The position numbers and the translations under genes are program-made. The notes beneath the pieces were generated by a model that saw only the letters and a list, made by a program, of their open reading frames with translations, ran no database searches and had not been told where the DNA came from. Shown here piece after piece: positions 17,698-26,477 of a DNA stretch of 64,000 bases; the first letter of the stretch is position 1; every line of letters starts with the position of its first letter. This stretch comes from Rhodoferax sp. TH121 (GTDB lineage: Bacteria; Pseudomonadota; Gammaproteobacteria; Burkholderiales; Burkholderiaceae_C): assembly GCF_002251855.1 (NCBI RefSeq), contig NZ_NOXW01000022.1, positions 310,001 through 374,000 on the forward strand, in the 5' to 3' direction.

Positions 17698-17835
17698 GAA
17701 TGATGCCTTTCGAGATAAAGAGAAAAGGGGTGCCGGCGCCATAGGCCTGAAGCTAGGGATGTACTGTATTCCATCCTTTGTGAGTCACTATATGGAAGAA
17801 TATCAATCTATTTGTGACAATTTCAAAGGTAGTCC

Positions 17836-18135
17836 ATGTCCATACGCCATCTCGTTCTGCTGAAGTTCAAAGCCTCCGTCACCTCGGCCGAGATCCGGGG
17901 CATTGAAGCCGGATTTGTGGATTTGCGCAGCAAGATCAGTGCCGTGCAAAGCTTGGAGTGGGGCACCAACAACAGCCCCGAAGGCCTGGCCAAGGGTTTC
18001 ACCCACTGCTTTAACCTCACGTTTGCGGACGATGCCGCCCGCGCCGTCTACCTGCCGCACCCGGACCATCTGGCGTTTGTGGAGATTCTGAAACCCACAC
18101 TGGACGATGTGCTGGTGCTGGACTACGCGGTGTAA
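17836..18135 (+). CDS. Dabb (stress-responsive alpha/beta-barrel) domain protein
   Basis: This 99-residue single-domain protein begins MSIRHLVLLKFKASVTSAEI and ends HPDHLAFVEILKPTLDDVLV, matching the dimeric ferredoxin-like Dabb family. The conserved His near the start and the HPDH motif are present. Dabb proteins often sit beside catabolic enzymes and some act as small cyclases or hydrolases. A ribosome-binding site AAAGG lies at 17825-17829. It ends 6 bases before the CoA transferase gene, so the two are probably cotranscribed. Confidence 0.9.
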   Translation: MSIRHLVLLKFKASVTSAEIRGIEAGFVDLRSKISAVQSLEWGTNNSPEGLAKGFTHCFNLTFADDAARAVYLPHPDHLAFVEILKPTLDDVLVLDYAV

Positions 18136-18141
18136 GCGCCC

Positions 18142-19326
18142 ATGAGCGAAGCCACAACCTTGCCGCTGGCCGGCATCCGCGTCGTCGAATTTACCCACAT
18201 GGTCATGGGCCCCACCTGCGGCATGACGCTGGGCGACTTGGGGGCCGAGGTCATCAAGGTGGAGCCGCTGGCCGGCGACAGCACCCGCAAGTTGCTGGGC
18301 AGTGGCGCGGGCTTTTACCCGCTGTTCAACCGCAACAAGAAAAGCATTGCGGTAGACCTCAAAAGCCCGCAGGGCCGAGAGATTGTGCTCAAGCTCATCG
18401 CCGCGGCCGACATCGTGAGCGAGAACTTCAAGACCGAGACCATGCAAAAGCTGGGCTTGGACTACGCCTCTCTGAGCAAGCTGGACCCGCGCCTCATCTA
18501 CGTGAGCCACAAAGGCTTTTTGCCCGGCCCCTACGACCACCGCACCGCGCTGGACGAGGTGGTGCAGATGATGGGCGGCCTGGCCTACATGACCGGCCGC
18601 CCCGGCGACCCACTGCGCGCGGGCAGTAGCGTGAACGACATCATGGGTGGCATCTTTGGCGCCGTGGGCGCCATGGCCGCGCTGATGCAGCGCCAGCAGA
18701 CCGGCAAGGGGCAGGAGGTGCAGAGCGCGCTGTTCGAGAACAACATCTTCCTCGTGGCGCAGCACATGCTGCAGTTCGCCGTCACCGGCAAGGCCGCCGC
18801 GCCCATGCCCGAGCGCATTTCGCCCTGGGGCATTTACGACGTGTTCAGCGTCAAGGATGGCGAGCAGATCTTCCTGGCCGTGGTGGGCGACGGGCAGTGG
18901 AAAACCTTTTGCGAGGCCTTTGGCTACGCTGACCTGTATGCCAACCCAAGCGTGGCCAAGAACAACGACCGCGTCTTGGCGCGCAGCTGGCTCATCCCCG
19001 AGCTGCGTCAGCGCCTGGCGCAGTTCAGCCGGACCGAGTTGAGCGAACGCTTCGAAAAAGTCGGCCTGCCGTTTGCGCCCATCACCGACCCGCAGCACCT
19101 GTTTGACGACCCGCACCTGCAGGCCACCGGCGGCCTGGCGCCCATGGAATTGCCTGACGGTCGCCAGACCCAGGTGCCTCTGCTGCCGCTGACGCTGGGC
19201 GGCGAACGCCTGGGCCTGCGCCTGGACCCGCCCAAGCTGGGCGAGCACACCGACGCGTTGCTGCGGAGTCTGGGCTACTCCGGGGCCGACGTGGCGGCCC
19301 TGCATTCGGAAGGTGTGGTGCTATGA
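18142..19326 (+). CDS. CaiB/BaiF family CoA transferase (family III)
   Basis: This 394-residue family III CoA transferase moves CoA between carboxylic acids through an Asp-CoA intermediate. It has the N-terminal motif IRVVEFTHMVMGPTCGMTLG, KVEPLAGDSTRKL, NRNKKSIAVDLKSPQGREIV and a VNDIMGG segment near residue 167 holding the likely catalytic Asp. The acyl substrate cannot be told from sequence. Its stop codon lies inside a dispersed repeat that begins at 19319, and a LysR regulator follows on the same strand. Confidence 0.92.
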   Translation: MSEATTLPLAGIRVVEFTHMVMGPTCGMTLGDLGAEVIKVEPLAGDSTRKLLGSGAGFYPLFNRNKKSIAVDLKSPQGREIVLKLIAAADIVSENFKTETMQKLGLDYASLSKLDPRLIYVSHKGFLPGPYDHRTALDEVVQMMGGLAYMTGRPGDPLRAGSSVNDIMGGIFGAVGAMAALMQRQQTGKGQEVQSALFENNIFLVAQHMLQFAVTGKAAAPMPERISPWGIYDVFSVKDGEQIFLAVVGDGQWKTFCEAFGYADLYANPSVAKNNDRVLARSWLIPELRQRLAQFSRTELSERFEKVGLPFAPITDPQHLFDDPHLQATGGLAPMELPDGRQTQVPLLPLTLGGERLGLRLDPPKLGEHTDALLRSLGYSGADVAALHSEGVVL

Positions 19327-19366
19327 AAATAGGAGCTGCTTGCGCAGATTTCACGAGCGCCAAAGG
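19319..19366 (+). repeat. Dispersed GCTGCTTGCGCA-family repeat, copy 2
   Basis: This copy reads GCTATGAAAATAGGAGCTGC followed by TTGCGCAGATTTCACGAGCG. It contains the stop codon of the CoA transferase gene (CTATGA). It directly abuts the second repeat type that starts near 19365. Confidence 0.8.
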
Positions 19367-19454
19367 GCTGAAGGCGAGGGTGTTTTGCTCCGTGTCCCCC
19401 GCCCGCTGCGCGGGCTCCTCCTTGACCTACGTAAAACGCACTCCCCTTCAGCCC
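19365..19454 (+). repeat. Core-conserved hairpin element, copy A
   Basis: The outer arms are 19365-19388 and 19431-19454, inverted repeats matching at about 20 of 24 positions. Between them is a core shared with two copies near 51.6 kb: TGTCCCCC, then the hairpin GCCCGC-TGC-GCGGGC at 19401-19415, then TCCTCCTTGAC. The outer arm sequence is unrelated to that of the other copies. It fills most of the CoA transferase-LysR intergenic space and could act as a terminator. Confidence 0.7.
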
Positions 19455-19468
19455 CGGACGCGCTAGTG

Positions 19469-20410
19469 ATGGACAAACTCAAGCAACTCGAATCCTTTGT
19501 CTCGGTCGCCACCCGTGGCAGCTTGACCGCTGCTGCGAATGCGGAAGGTGTCGCCCCTGCCATCATGGGCCGGCGCCTCGACGGGCTGGAAGAGCGCCTG
19601 GGCGTGAAGCTGCTGATCCGCACCACGCGCCGTATCACCCTCACCCACGAGGGCAGTGCGTTTTTGGAAGACTGCCAGCGCATCATTGCCGACGTGGCCA
19701 ACGCCGAGGCCAGTGTGAGTGCCGGTGGGGTGAAAGCCGCGGGGCATTTGCGCATCACTGCGCCCGCGGGTTTTGGCCGACGCCATGTGGCGCCGCTGGT
19801 GCCCAAGTTTCGCGCGCTGCACCCCGAGGTGACGGTGTCACTGAACCTGAGTGACCGGGTGGTCGATATTGCGGGGGAGGGCTTTGACTGCGCAGTGCGC
19901 GTGGGCGACATGCCCGATTCATCCCTCGTGAGCGTGCGCATGGCCGATAACCGCCGCTTGTGCGTGGCTACACCAGCCTACCTCAAGCGATTTGGGACGC
20001 CGCAGACGCCGGCCGATCTGGCGCGTTTTGACTGCCTCACCCTGTCCAGCGATGCTTCCCAGACGCGGGGCTGGGCGTTCAAGCTGCCGGCTGATGCCAA
20101 AGGCGGCAAGGGCGGCAAGGGGGGCGAGGTGATCTACCTCAAGCCTGCCGGCCCGCTGGACTGCAGCGACGGCCAGGTGTTGCACGACTGGTGCCTGGCG
20201 GGCCTTGGCATTGCCTGGCGCAGCACCTGGGAGGTGGAGGCAGAGATTGCAGCGGGCCAACTGGTGGCTGTGCTGGAGGACTACGCCGCCCCGCCCAACG
20301 GCATTTACGCCGTATTTCCCCAGCGCAAGCACCTGCCGCTGCGCGTGCGCCTGTGGATCGACTTCATCAAGGAACGCTACGGGGCTGCCGGGTACTGGAA
20401 GTCGCTATAA
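19469..20410 (+). CDS. LysR-family transcriptional regulator
   Basis: This 313-residue regulator has an N-terminal winged HTH (MDKLKQLESFVSVATRGSLT, then GRRLDGLEERLGVKLLIRTT) and a C-terminal co-inducer domain. It belongs to the CrgA/DsdC-like subgroup that often starts MDKLKQLESF. A short glycine/lysine-rich stretch (KGGKGGKGGE, about residues 211-220) interrupts the effector domain, probably in a loop. The start is ATG 19469. Its stop codon (CTATAA) falls in a dispersed repeat. It follows the CoA transferase gene on the same strand but its targets are unknown. Confidence 0.92.
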   Translation: MDKLKQLESFVSVATRGSLTAAANAEGVAPAIMGRRLDGLEERLGVKLLIRTTRRITLTHEGSAFLEDCQRIIADVANAEASVSAGGVKAAGHLRITAPAGFGRRHVAPLVPKFRALHPEVTVSLNLSDRVVDIAGEGFDCAVRVGDMPDSSLVSVRMADNRRLCVATPAYLKRFGTPQTPADLARFDCLTLSSDASQTRGWAFKLPADAKGGKGGKGGEVIYLKPAGPLDCSDGQVLHDWCLAGLGIAWRSTWEVEAEIAAGQLVAVLEDYAAPPNGIYAVFPQRKHLPLRVRLWIDFIKERYGAAGYWKSL

Positions 20411-20460
20411 AAACAGGAGCTGCTTGCGCAGTATCCATCAGTGCTGGAGGCTGATTTGGC
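20404..20460 (+). repeat. Dispersed GCTGCTTGCGCA-family repeat, copy 3
   Basis: Reads GCTATAAAAACAGGAGCTGC followed by TTGCGCAGTATCCATCAGTG and GCTGGAGGC. It lies between the convergent LysR and diguanylate cyclase genes and supplies the LysR stop codon. On the other strand it encodes the last residues and stop of the cyclase gene. Confidence 0.85.
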
Positions 20461-21613
20461 TATGAATCGGCTCCAGTGAAATCTCCACCCGGTTGCGTCC
20501 GTTGCGTTTGGCCAGGTACATGGCGGCGTCGGCGCGGCGCAGCACGCTAGCCTTGCTCTCGCGGGAGCCCAGCACGGCGGCGCCGAAGCTGGCTGTGAGT
20601 CGGATGTCTGTGTCGTGGGCACGCAGTGGGGTCGCTTCCAGTGCCATGCGCATGCGGTTGGCCGCTTCGCGCGCGCCCGTGAGGTGGGTGCCGGGCATGA
20701 GCACCATGAACTCTTCGCCGCCAAAGCGGCCCAGTGCGTCTACGGTGCGCAGGCGGCTTTGCACGACATCCACCACATGGCACAGTGCGCGATCGCCAGT
20801 TTCGTGGCCGTGGCGGTCGTTGATGTCCTTGAAATGGTCCAGGTCAAAAAAAACGCAAGCCACGGGCTCACCGGTGCGGTGCGTGCGCTCCAGCTCGATG
20901 CTCAGGCGCTCCTCCATCGAGGCGCGATTCAGGCAGCCCGTCAGGTGGTCCTGCTCGGCCAGGCTGCGAAAGCGTTTGACCAGGCGCCCGGCGGTAAGGC
21001 CCGCCATGGTGATATTCATGGCCATGACGATGATGGTCAGCATCCACAAAAATGGGGTGAAGTGGGGGACTTGCACAAAGCCCTCCGTCGGTGGCGGCGG
21101 GCCTTCTGCCAGCACCAGCACCACGCGCGCCAGCATGGCCACCGTGGCCAGCAGAAACGGCCCGCTGATAGCCCACCGCACCGTGGCCGAGAACTGGTCG
21201 TTGCGCAGCCCGCGGTAACAGTCCCAGAAGCAACTGAACGTGAGTGCGGCTACCGTGAGCGAAAACACGATGGCGCGCACCATGTAGGAACTGCCGTCCG
21301 GGGGCACCTGCAGGGTGATGACCATCGCCAGCAGGATGGGGCTGATGCGGCGCGCCAGCGTGGGCAGCTCGTCCAGCCGTACCAGGTAAACAATGCCGCT
21401 GTGGAAGGCCGCCAGCCCCATGAATACCAGCCACTCCACGCCCTGGTAGTGCACATAGCTGGGGGTGCCTGTGCGTTGCACCAGAAGTGCCACGGTGCCG
21501 GCAAACAGCAGGTTGGCCACGCAGAACCGGAGGGTGGCTTTGGGGGCCATTTTCATGGCCCCACCGATGACGCCCCAGGAGAAGGCCCACATGGCAGTGA
21601 GCACTATGTCCAT
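20438..21613 (-). CDS. Membrane-bound diguanylate cyclase (GGDEF)
   Basis: This protein of about 391 residues has an N-terminal membrane domain of some seven helices and a C-terminal GGDEF domain with active-site GGEEF (LGRFGGEEFMVLMPG) and an RxxD inhibitory site (RTVD) five residues before it. It should make cyclic di-GMP and be product-inhibited. ATG 21613 (MDIVLTAMWAFSWG) is used; a TTG at 21643 preceded by GGGGAA is an alternative. The C-terminal residues and stop are encoded by a dispersed repeat. It resembles the cyclase at 2.1-3.3 kb in layout but not in membrane sequence. Confidence 0.9.
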   Translation of the reverse strand: MDIVLTAMWAFSWGVIGGAMKMAPKATLRFCVANLLFAGTVALLVQRTGTPSYVHYQGVEWLVFMGLAAFHSGIVYLVRLDELPTLARRISPILLAMVITLQVPPDGSSYMVRAIVFSLTVAALTFSCFWDCYRGLRNDQFSATVRWAISGPFLLATVAMLARVVLVLAEGPPPPTEGFVQVPHFTPFLWMLTIIVMAMNITMAGLTAGRLVKRFRSLAEQDHLTGCLNRASMEERLSIELERTHRTGEPVACVFFDLDHFKDINDRHGHETGDRALCHVVDVVQSRLRTVDALGRFGGEEFMVLMPGTHLTGAREAANRMRMALEATPLRAHDTDIRLTASFGAAVLGSRESKASVLRRADAAMYLAKRNGRNRVEISLEPIHSQISLQH

Positions 21614-21767
21614 GTAGAACAACGTGATGTCGACCTGTCCCAAAACGGTTCCCCAAGGTGTTGGCTGGCGGCAGTCATTGCTGTGCCGGTGGCTAGGGTC
21701 AGTGTAACCCTGTGTGGGGGGGCATTTCAGGCGCAAAAGCGCAGGCCACGATGTCCGAGCTGGCAGT

Positions 21768-22832
21768 CTAGGGTCGGGTGATTACGCTGCGCAGTGTCTG
21801 GCCGCTCGGCTGGGAAAAGGTCAGGCCCATGGCGTGCACTTGCCAGCCTGGGCTACCGGTCCAGATCCGATAGCCCGGCAGGATGCAGTCGCTGGTTCGG
21901 GTTTCACCGGCCTCGGGCGGGCTGCCCAGCATCTGGGTGTAGGGGGCCGCGTCGGGGCGGTGCAAGACCAGGTAGGCCCGCGTGCGCGGTATGGGGGCAA
22001 TGGGGTCCACACCGTCGGGACGAAAGCCAATGCTAAAAGCCGGTGCTGTGCTGCTGGCGGCGGCCATATCTGGCGTGAACTCGGCATGCGCTGCCGCGCC
22101 GTTGGACTGCGCCCAGTGCAGGCGCAGGTAGGGCGGAGCTTCGCCCGCCGACCACATCAGGTGCAGGTCATTGCCGTTGGTGCAGTAGCTGGGGTGTGCA
22201 GCGGAGCGGTCGGTAGGCCATTGGCCGCCCTGGCGTTGCTCCACCCGCAGCAGTCGGGTATCGGGTGCCCCCATCAGGGTCTGGGTGTAAATCCGCCCCA
22301 CGCCTGCAACCTCGTAGGCTTGCACTGGCTGCACGCTGTGCGCAAGGGGTGGGTTGTTGGCGGGCACTTCGCGTCGCATGCCAATCTCGCGGCTTGCGGC
22401 CAGCAGCGGTCCCTGCGCAGCAAAAAACGCGGTTCCCGGAATGGCCAGGATCAGCAGCCCGCTGACGGCCAGCGCCAGACTCTCTGGCGCGGACAGACGC
22501 GGCCGCACCCAGCGCCCGGCCAGCGCATGGCTGCCAAACCACAGCAGTGGCGCGGCGGTAAACAAGGCCAGGTAAAACACGGCCAAGCCTTCCATGCCAC
22601 TGACGGACCGCGCTGGCAACACCAGTGCGGCCACCACCAGCGGGGCTGTGATCGCAGAGCTCAAGCGCACGGCCAGCCAGCTGCCTACGCGGCCCGAGCG
22701 GGCGAAGAAACGGCTTTCCAACCACAGCAGCAAGAGCACCAGCGCAGCTAGGCCTGCGCCTATCCGCAGCCAGTTGGCCTTGTCGTCTGGTGGGAGTGCC
22801 GCCAGTGTGGCCAGTGTCTGTTGCCAATCCAT
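21768..22832 (-). CDS. Membrane protein of unknown function
   Basis: This 354-residue protein has four hydrophobic helices in the first 150 residues (IGAGLAALVLLLLWLES, ITAPLVVAALVL, AVFYLALFTAAPLLWF, LALAVSGLLILAIPGTAFFA). A soluble, probably periplasmic domain of about 200 residues follows, rich in beta-type sequence with two cysteines (HPSYCTNGNDLHL, RTSDCILPGY). It lies downstream of proC and the DUF2164 gene on the minus strand, 9 bases after DUF2164. I do not recognise the family. Confidence 0.75.
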   Translation of the reverse strand: MDWQQTLATLAALPPDDKANWLRIGAGLAALVLLLLWLESRFFARSGRVGSWLAVRLSSAITAPLVVAALVLPARSVSGMEGLAVFYLALFTAAPLLWFGSHALAGRWVRPRLSAPESLALAVSGLLILAIPGTAFFAAQGPLLAASREIGMRREVPANNPPLAHSVQPVQAYEVAGVGRIYTQTLMGAPDTRLLRVEQRQGGQWPTDRSAAHPSYCTNGNDLHLMWSAGEAPPYLRLHWAQSNGAAAHAEFTPDMAAASSTAPAFSIGFRPDGVDPIAPIPRTRAYLVLHRPDAAPYTQMLGSPPEAGETRTSDCILPGYRIWTGSPGWQVHAMGLTFSQPSGQTLRSVITRP

Positions 22833-22841
22833 GGGGCAATC

Positions 22842-23105
22842 CTAGCGTTTGCGGTCGTATTTGCGCCAGTACTGGAACTCGTCCTCGTGCACTTCCAGAT
22901 CCACCTCGGCCACGCGGGCCTGCAAGCGTTCCTGCACATCGGCGACAGCCTGGTTGTAGACCAACGGCCCCACCTCTTCCAGAAAGAAACCCAGCAGTCC
23001 ACCCGCCGCCACGTTGCCGATGGGCTCGTCCATGTACTCGCGGAAGTAGCGTTCGATGGAGGCGATGGCCTGCTGGCGTGCTTCTTTGGAAATCTCAATC
23101 GCCAT
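22842..23105 (-). CDS. DUF2164 family protein
   Basis: This 87-residue protein is recognisable as DUF2164 by the central GNVAAGGLLGFFLEEVGPLV and the C-terminal HEDEFQYWRKYDRKR. It is soluble, mostly helical and of unknown function. It lies between proC and the four-helix membrane protein; a dispersed repeat separates it from proC. Confidence 0.88.
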   Translation of the reverse strand: MAIEISKEARQQAIASIERYFREYMDEPIGNVAAGGLLGFFLEEVGPLVYNQAVADVQERLQARVAEVDLEVHEDEFQYWRKYDRKR

Positions 23106-23120
23106 GGCGGAATCCTGTTG

Positions 23121-23175
23121 CTATCAAAAAAGAAGCTGTTTGCGCAGTATCCACGAGGTCTGGGGGGCTAAAAAG
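23121..23175 (+). repeat. Dispersed GCTGCTTGCGCA-family repeat, copy 4
   Basis: Reads GCTATCAAAAAAGAAGCTGT followed by TTGCGCAGTATCCACGAGGT. It lies in the 79-base gap between DUF2164 and proC. A small hairpin GCTTGA-AATC-TCAAGC follows at about 23175-23190, overlapping the proC stop region. Confidence 0.82.
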
Positions 23176-23184
23176 CTTGAAATC

Positions 23185-24000
23185 TCAAGCCCCACCGAAC
23201 TCCCGACCCAGCTCGCCAGCGCGGGTCTGCGCGGCAAACAGGGCTTTGGCAAACAGCGCCTTCATGCCGCTTTCGTCCATGCTGGTGATGGCGGCATAGG
23301 TGGTGCCCCCCTTGGACGTGACCTTGGCGCGCAGGGTCTCGGGGGAGTCAGTGGACGCGTGGGCCAGCTCGCCGGCGCCGATAAAAGTGGCAACCGCCAG
23401 CTTGTAGGCCTGATCGCGGTCCAGGCCCATCTGGGCGCCGGCCTCGGTCATGGCTTCCATGAAATAGAACATATAGGCCGGGCCCGAGCCGCTGATGGCA
23501 GTAACGGCGTCCAGCTGCGCTTCAGCCGTCAGCCACACCGTGGCGCCGGTGGTGGCGATCACCTCGTTGGCCCAGTCTTTGTCGGCCTGGGTGACGGCGG
23601 GGCGGGCATACAGCGCGGTGATGCCTTTGCCGATGAGTGCAGGCGTGTTGGGCATGGTGCGGATGATGCGCTGGCTGCCCAGCCAGGCGGCAATGCTGTC
23701 ACTGGGAATGCCGGCGGCCACGCTCAGGTGCAGGGCGCCGGTGTTGTGCGCGGCCACCGCAGCGGCGGCGTCCTTGAAGGTTTGCGGCTTCACGGCCCAG
23801 ACGATGAGGTCTGCCGTGGCCAGAAAGGCACCGGCCTCGGCCTGCGCGGTGATGCCGAAATCGGCCTGCAGGCGCGCACGCGCTTCGTCCCAGGGCTCCA
23901 CCACGTCAATCTGGCTGGCCGCAAAGCCCTGGCGGATCAGCCCGCCGATGATGGCGCTGGCCATATTGCCGCCGCCTATGAATGCAATGCGCTTGCCCAT
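23185..24000 (-). CDS. proC: Pyrroline-5-carboxylate reductase
   Basis: Last step of proline synthesis: reduces 1-pyrroline-5-carboxylate to proline with NAD(P)H. The 271-residue protein has the N-terminal nucleotide-binding loop KRIAFIGGGNMASAIIGGLI and the family signature region AVTAISGSGPAYMFYFMEAM near residues 160-180 with a C-terminal SKGGTTYAAI helix. Length is normal. It follows glpK on the minus strand by 74 bases and may be cotranscribed with it, though the two functions are unrelated. Confidence 0.96.
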   Translation of the reverse strand: MGKRIAFIGGGNMASAIIGGLIRQGFAASQIDVVEPWDEARARLQADFGITAQAEAGAFLATADLIVWAVKPQTFKDAAAAVAAHNTGALHLSVAAGIPSDSIAAWLGSQRIIRTMPNTPALIGKGITALYARPAVTQADKDWANEVIATTGATVWLTAEAQLDAVTAISGSGPAYMFYFMEAMTEAGAQMGLDRDQAYKLAVATFIGAGELAHASTDSPETLRAKVTSKGGTTYAAITSMDESGMKALFAKALFAAQTRAGELGREFGGA

Positions 24001-24074
24001 GGTGTTGTGTCCTCTGTAGATGTCGTTGAGCGCCAGAGTCTAGCCAAAGCCCCGGCCGCAAGCCGACAAAGGGC

Positions 24075-25574
24075 TTACAGCGTGGTCTGGCGCACCGCGT
24101 GTTCCCACTGCGCCATGCGCTCCTTGGCACGCTCGGGCGCCATGGTGGGCAGAAAGCGGCGTTCGGCCTTCCACAGGTCGGTCAGCTCGTCGGTGCTGCG
24201 GTAAGCGCCCGTGGTCAGCCCGGCCAGGTAGGCCGCGCCCAGGGCGGTGGTCTCAGTCACGGCGGGTCGCACCACGGGAATGCCCAAAAGGTCGGCCTGG
24301 AACTGCATCAGTAAATCGTTCACGCACGCACCACCGTCCACACGCAGCTCGGACACCTGCGCGCCGCGCGCCCGCACGGCGTCGCGGCTCATGGCCTGGA
24401 GTAACGCCGCGCTCTGGAATGCTATGCTTTCGAGAGCGGCTCGCGCAATGTGGGCGAGGGTGGAGCCGCGGGTGAGGCCTGTAATGGAGCCGCGTGCATC
24501 GGGTTTCCAGTAGGGGGCGCCCAGGCCGGTGAAGGCGGGCACGACTATCACGCCGCCTGCGTCGGGCACGCTTTGCGCCAGGCTTTGCACCTCGCCACTG
24601 CCCTGGATGGCGTGCAGTCCGTCGCGCAGCCACTGCACCACGGCGCCCCCCACAAACACGCTACCTTCCAGCGCGAATTCGGGTTGGGCAGTCGTCTGCG
24701 CTGCACTGGTGGTGATGAGGCCGTTGTGCGAGGTCTGGAAGCTGTGGCCGGTGTGCATGAGCATGAAGCAGCCCGTGCCGTAGGTGTTCTTCACCATGCC
24801 GGCTTTGAAGCAGGCTTGGCCGAACAGCGCGCTCTGCTGGTCACCCGCCACGCCGCCAATGGGGATGGTGCCGCCCAGCAGCTCGGGCGCCACTTCGCCA
24901 AACAGCGAGGCGGAGGGCTGCACGGCAGGCATCAGGCTGGCCGGAATGTCCAGCGCGGCCAACAGGTCTTCGTCCCACAGATTGGTGTGCACGTTGAAAA
25001 GCATGGTGCGGGAGGCATTGCTCACGTCGGTCACATGCACGCGGCCCTCGGTCAGTTGCCAGATCAGCCAGCTGTCGATGGTGCCAAAGGCCAGCTCGCC
25101 GTTGGCGGCCTGCGCGCGTGCGCCGGGCACGTGGTCCAGCAGCCACTTGAGCTTGGTGCCCGAGAAATAGGCGTCCACCAGCAGCCCGGTCTTGTCGCGG
25201 ATGGTGTCGGCCAGACCCTTGGCACGCAGCTCGGCGCAGGTGGGTTCGGCGCGGCGGTCCTGCCAGACGATGGCGTGGTGGATGGGCTGGCCAGTCTTGC
25301 GGTTCCACACCACGGTGGTCTCGCGCTGGTTGGTAATGCCCACGGCTTTTACTTGTGCGGCAGTGATGCCGGCTTTGGCCAGCGCCTCACGCGCCGTGGC
25401 GAGCTGGATGCGCCAGATCTCCAGCGCGTCGTGCTCCACCCAGCCGGGCTGGGGGTAGATCTGGGTCAGTTCCTTCTGCGCCATGGCCACGATGCCGCCT
25501 TCGGGCGTGAACACGATGCTGCGCGAGCTGGAAGTGCCCTGGTCAAGGGCAAGCAGGTAGGTGGGCTGGGACAT
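24075..25574 (-). CDS. glpK: Glycerol kinase
   Basis: Phosphorylates glycerol to glycerol 3-phosphate. The 499-residue protein matches the FGGY kinase family: N-terminal [60 protein letters not shown] and the second FGGY signature region [20 protein letters not shown]. Length and motifs are complete. It lies 24 bases downstream of glpR on the same strand; glpD is divergent on the other side of glpR. No glycerol facilitator gene is present in the window. Confidence 0.97.
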   Translation of the reverse strand: MSQPTYLLALDQGTSSSRSIVFTPEGGIVAMAQKELTQIYPQPGWVEHDALEIWRIQLATAREALAKAGITAAQVKAVGITNQRETTVVWNRKTGQPIHHAIVWQDRRAEPTCAELRAKGLADTIRDKTGLLVDAYFSGTKLKWLLDHVPGARAQAANGELAFGTIDSWLIWQLTEGRVHVTDVSNASRTMLFNVHTNLWDEDLLAALDIPASLMPAVQPSASLFGEVAPELLGGTIPIGGVAGDQQSALFGQACFKAGMVKNTYGTGCFMLMHTGHSFQTSHNGLITTSAAQTTAQPEFALEGSVFVGGAVVQWLRDGLHAIQGSGEVQSLAQSVPDAGGVIVVPAFTGLGAPYWKPDARGSITGLTRGSTLAHIARAALESIAFQSAALLQAMSRDAVRARGAQVSELRVDGGACVNDLLMQFQADLLGIPVVRPAVTETTALGAAYLAGLTTGAYRSTDELTDLWKAERRFLPTMAPERAKERMAQWEHAVRQTTL

Positions 25575-25598
25575 GGCGGTCTCCGGAATGGGGCGGGG

Positions 25599-26363
25599 TT
25601 AGTGGGCAATGTGCAGCTGCACGCCGGCGTCGGCCAGCAGCTGGGGAAAGGGGTCGGGAGGGGCGGCGTCGGTAAACAAGCGGTCCACCTGCGAGAGCTG
25701 GCCCACCTCCACCATGGCGGGGCGGTTGAACTTGCTGGCGTCGGCGGCCATCCAGACCTCACGGGCGTGCGACAGGATGGTTTGCGCCACCTTGACTTCG
25801 CGGTAGTCATAGTCGCGCAGGGTGCCATCGGCTTCGATGCCGGAGATACCCATCACGGCCAGGTCCACCTTGAACTGGCGGATGAAGTCGACCGCCGCTT
25901 CTCCCACCACGCCCTGGTCACGCCCGCGCACCACGCCGCCGGTGACGATGACCTCGGTTCTGGGGTTGGCGCTGAGGATGCGGGCCACGTTCAGGTTATT
26001 GGTGATGACGCGCAGCCCGCTGTGTTCGGACAGCGCATGGGCCACGGCCTCGGTGGTGGTGCCGATGTTGAGGATCAGCGAACAGCCATTGGGCACGGCG
26101 GCGGCCACGGCACGCGCAATGCGCGACTTGCCCTCGGCGTTCAGGCTCTCGCGCTGCTGGTGGGCAATGTTCTCCGTGGTGGAGCTGGGCACGCGCACGC
26201 CGCCGTGGAAGCGCGCTAGCAGGCCTTCATCCGCCAGGCGCTGCACGTCACGGCGCACGGTCTGCAGCGTCACCTGCAAGTGTTCGGCCAGTTGCTCCAC
26301 CGACACCGATCCCCGTGCCTGAACCAAGGAGAGCAGGGTGAGCTGGCGGGGATTGGGTTGCAT
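25599..26363 (-). CDS. glpR: Glycerol-3-phosphate regulon repressor, DeoR family
   Basis: This 254-residue DeoR-type repressor has the N-terminal HTH (NPRQLTLLSLVQARGSVSVE, then HLQVTLQTVRRDVQRLADEG) and the DeoR effector domain (ILNIGTTTEAVAHAL, VIVTGGVVRGRDQGVVGEAA). It sits between glpK downstream and glpD divergent upstream, so it most likely represses both, with glycerol 3-phosphate as inducer as known for GlpR. The 114-base gap to glpD is AT-rich and should hold both promoters. Confidence 0.94.
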   Translation of the reverse strand: MQPNPRQLTLLSLVQARGSVSVEQLAEHLQVTLQTVRRDVQRLADEGLLARFHGGVRVPSSTTENIAHQQRESLNAEGKSRIARAVAAAVPNGCSLILNIGTTTEAVAHALSEHSGLRVITNNLNVARILSANPRTEVIVTGGVVRGRDQGVVGEAAVDFIRQFKVDLAVMGISGIEADGTLRDYDYREVKVAQTILSHAREVWMAADASKFNRPAMVEVGQLSQVDRLFTDAAPPDPFPQLLADAGVQLHIAH

Positions 26364-26448
26364 GGTGGCGGCCGTGTTGCAAAAGTAGTCGGACTATAAG
26401 CGAAGAAAAACGCGTTGAAAAGTGACAAAACGAATCAAAAGGAATAAT

Positions 26449-26466
26449 ATCGAGCATTCTTTCGAT
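26449..26466. promoter_or_regulatory. Candidate GlpR operator upstream of glpD
   Basis: An inverted repeat ATCGA-N8-TCGAT lies 12 bases before the glpD start in the AT-rich glpR-glpD spacer. GlpR operators are known to carry TTCG/CGAA half-sites, and one half here contains TTCGAT. The match is loose and only positional context supports it. Confidence 0.35.
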
Positions 26467-26477
26467 CGGTAATTGCC

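Noticed and set aside
15448..17703. Long plus-strand open frame (751 codons) opposite glcB
   Set aside because: The minus strand encodes a full malate synthase G with all family motifs; the plus-strand translation is His/Val/Gly/Gln-rich in the way GC-rich antisense frames are.
24450..26219. Plus-strand open frame of 589 codons opposite glpK and glpR
   Set aside because: Both minus-strand genes are complete and well conserved; the antisense product has low-complexity composition and no family features.
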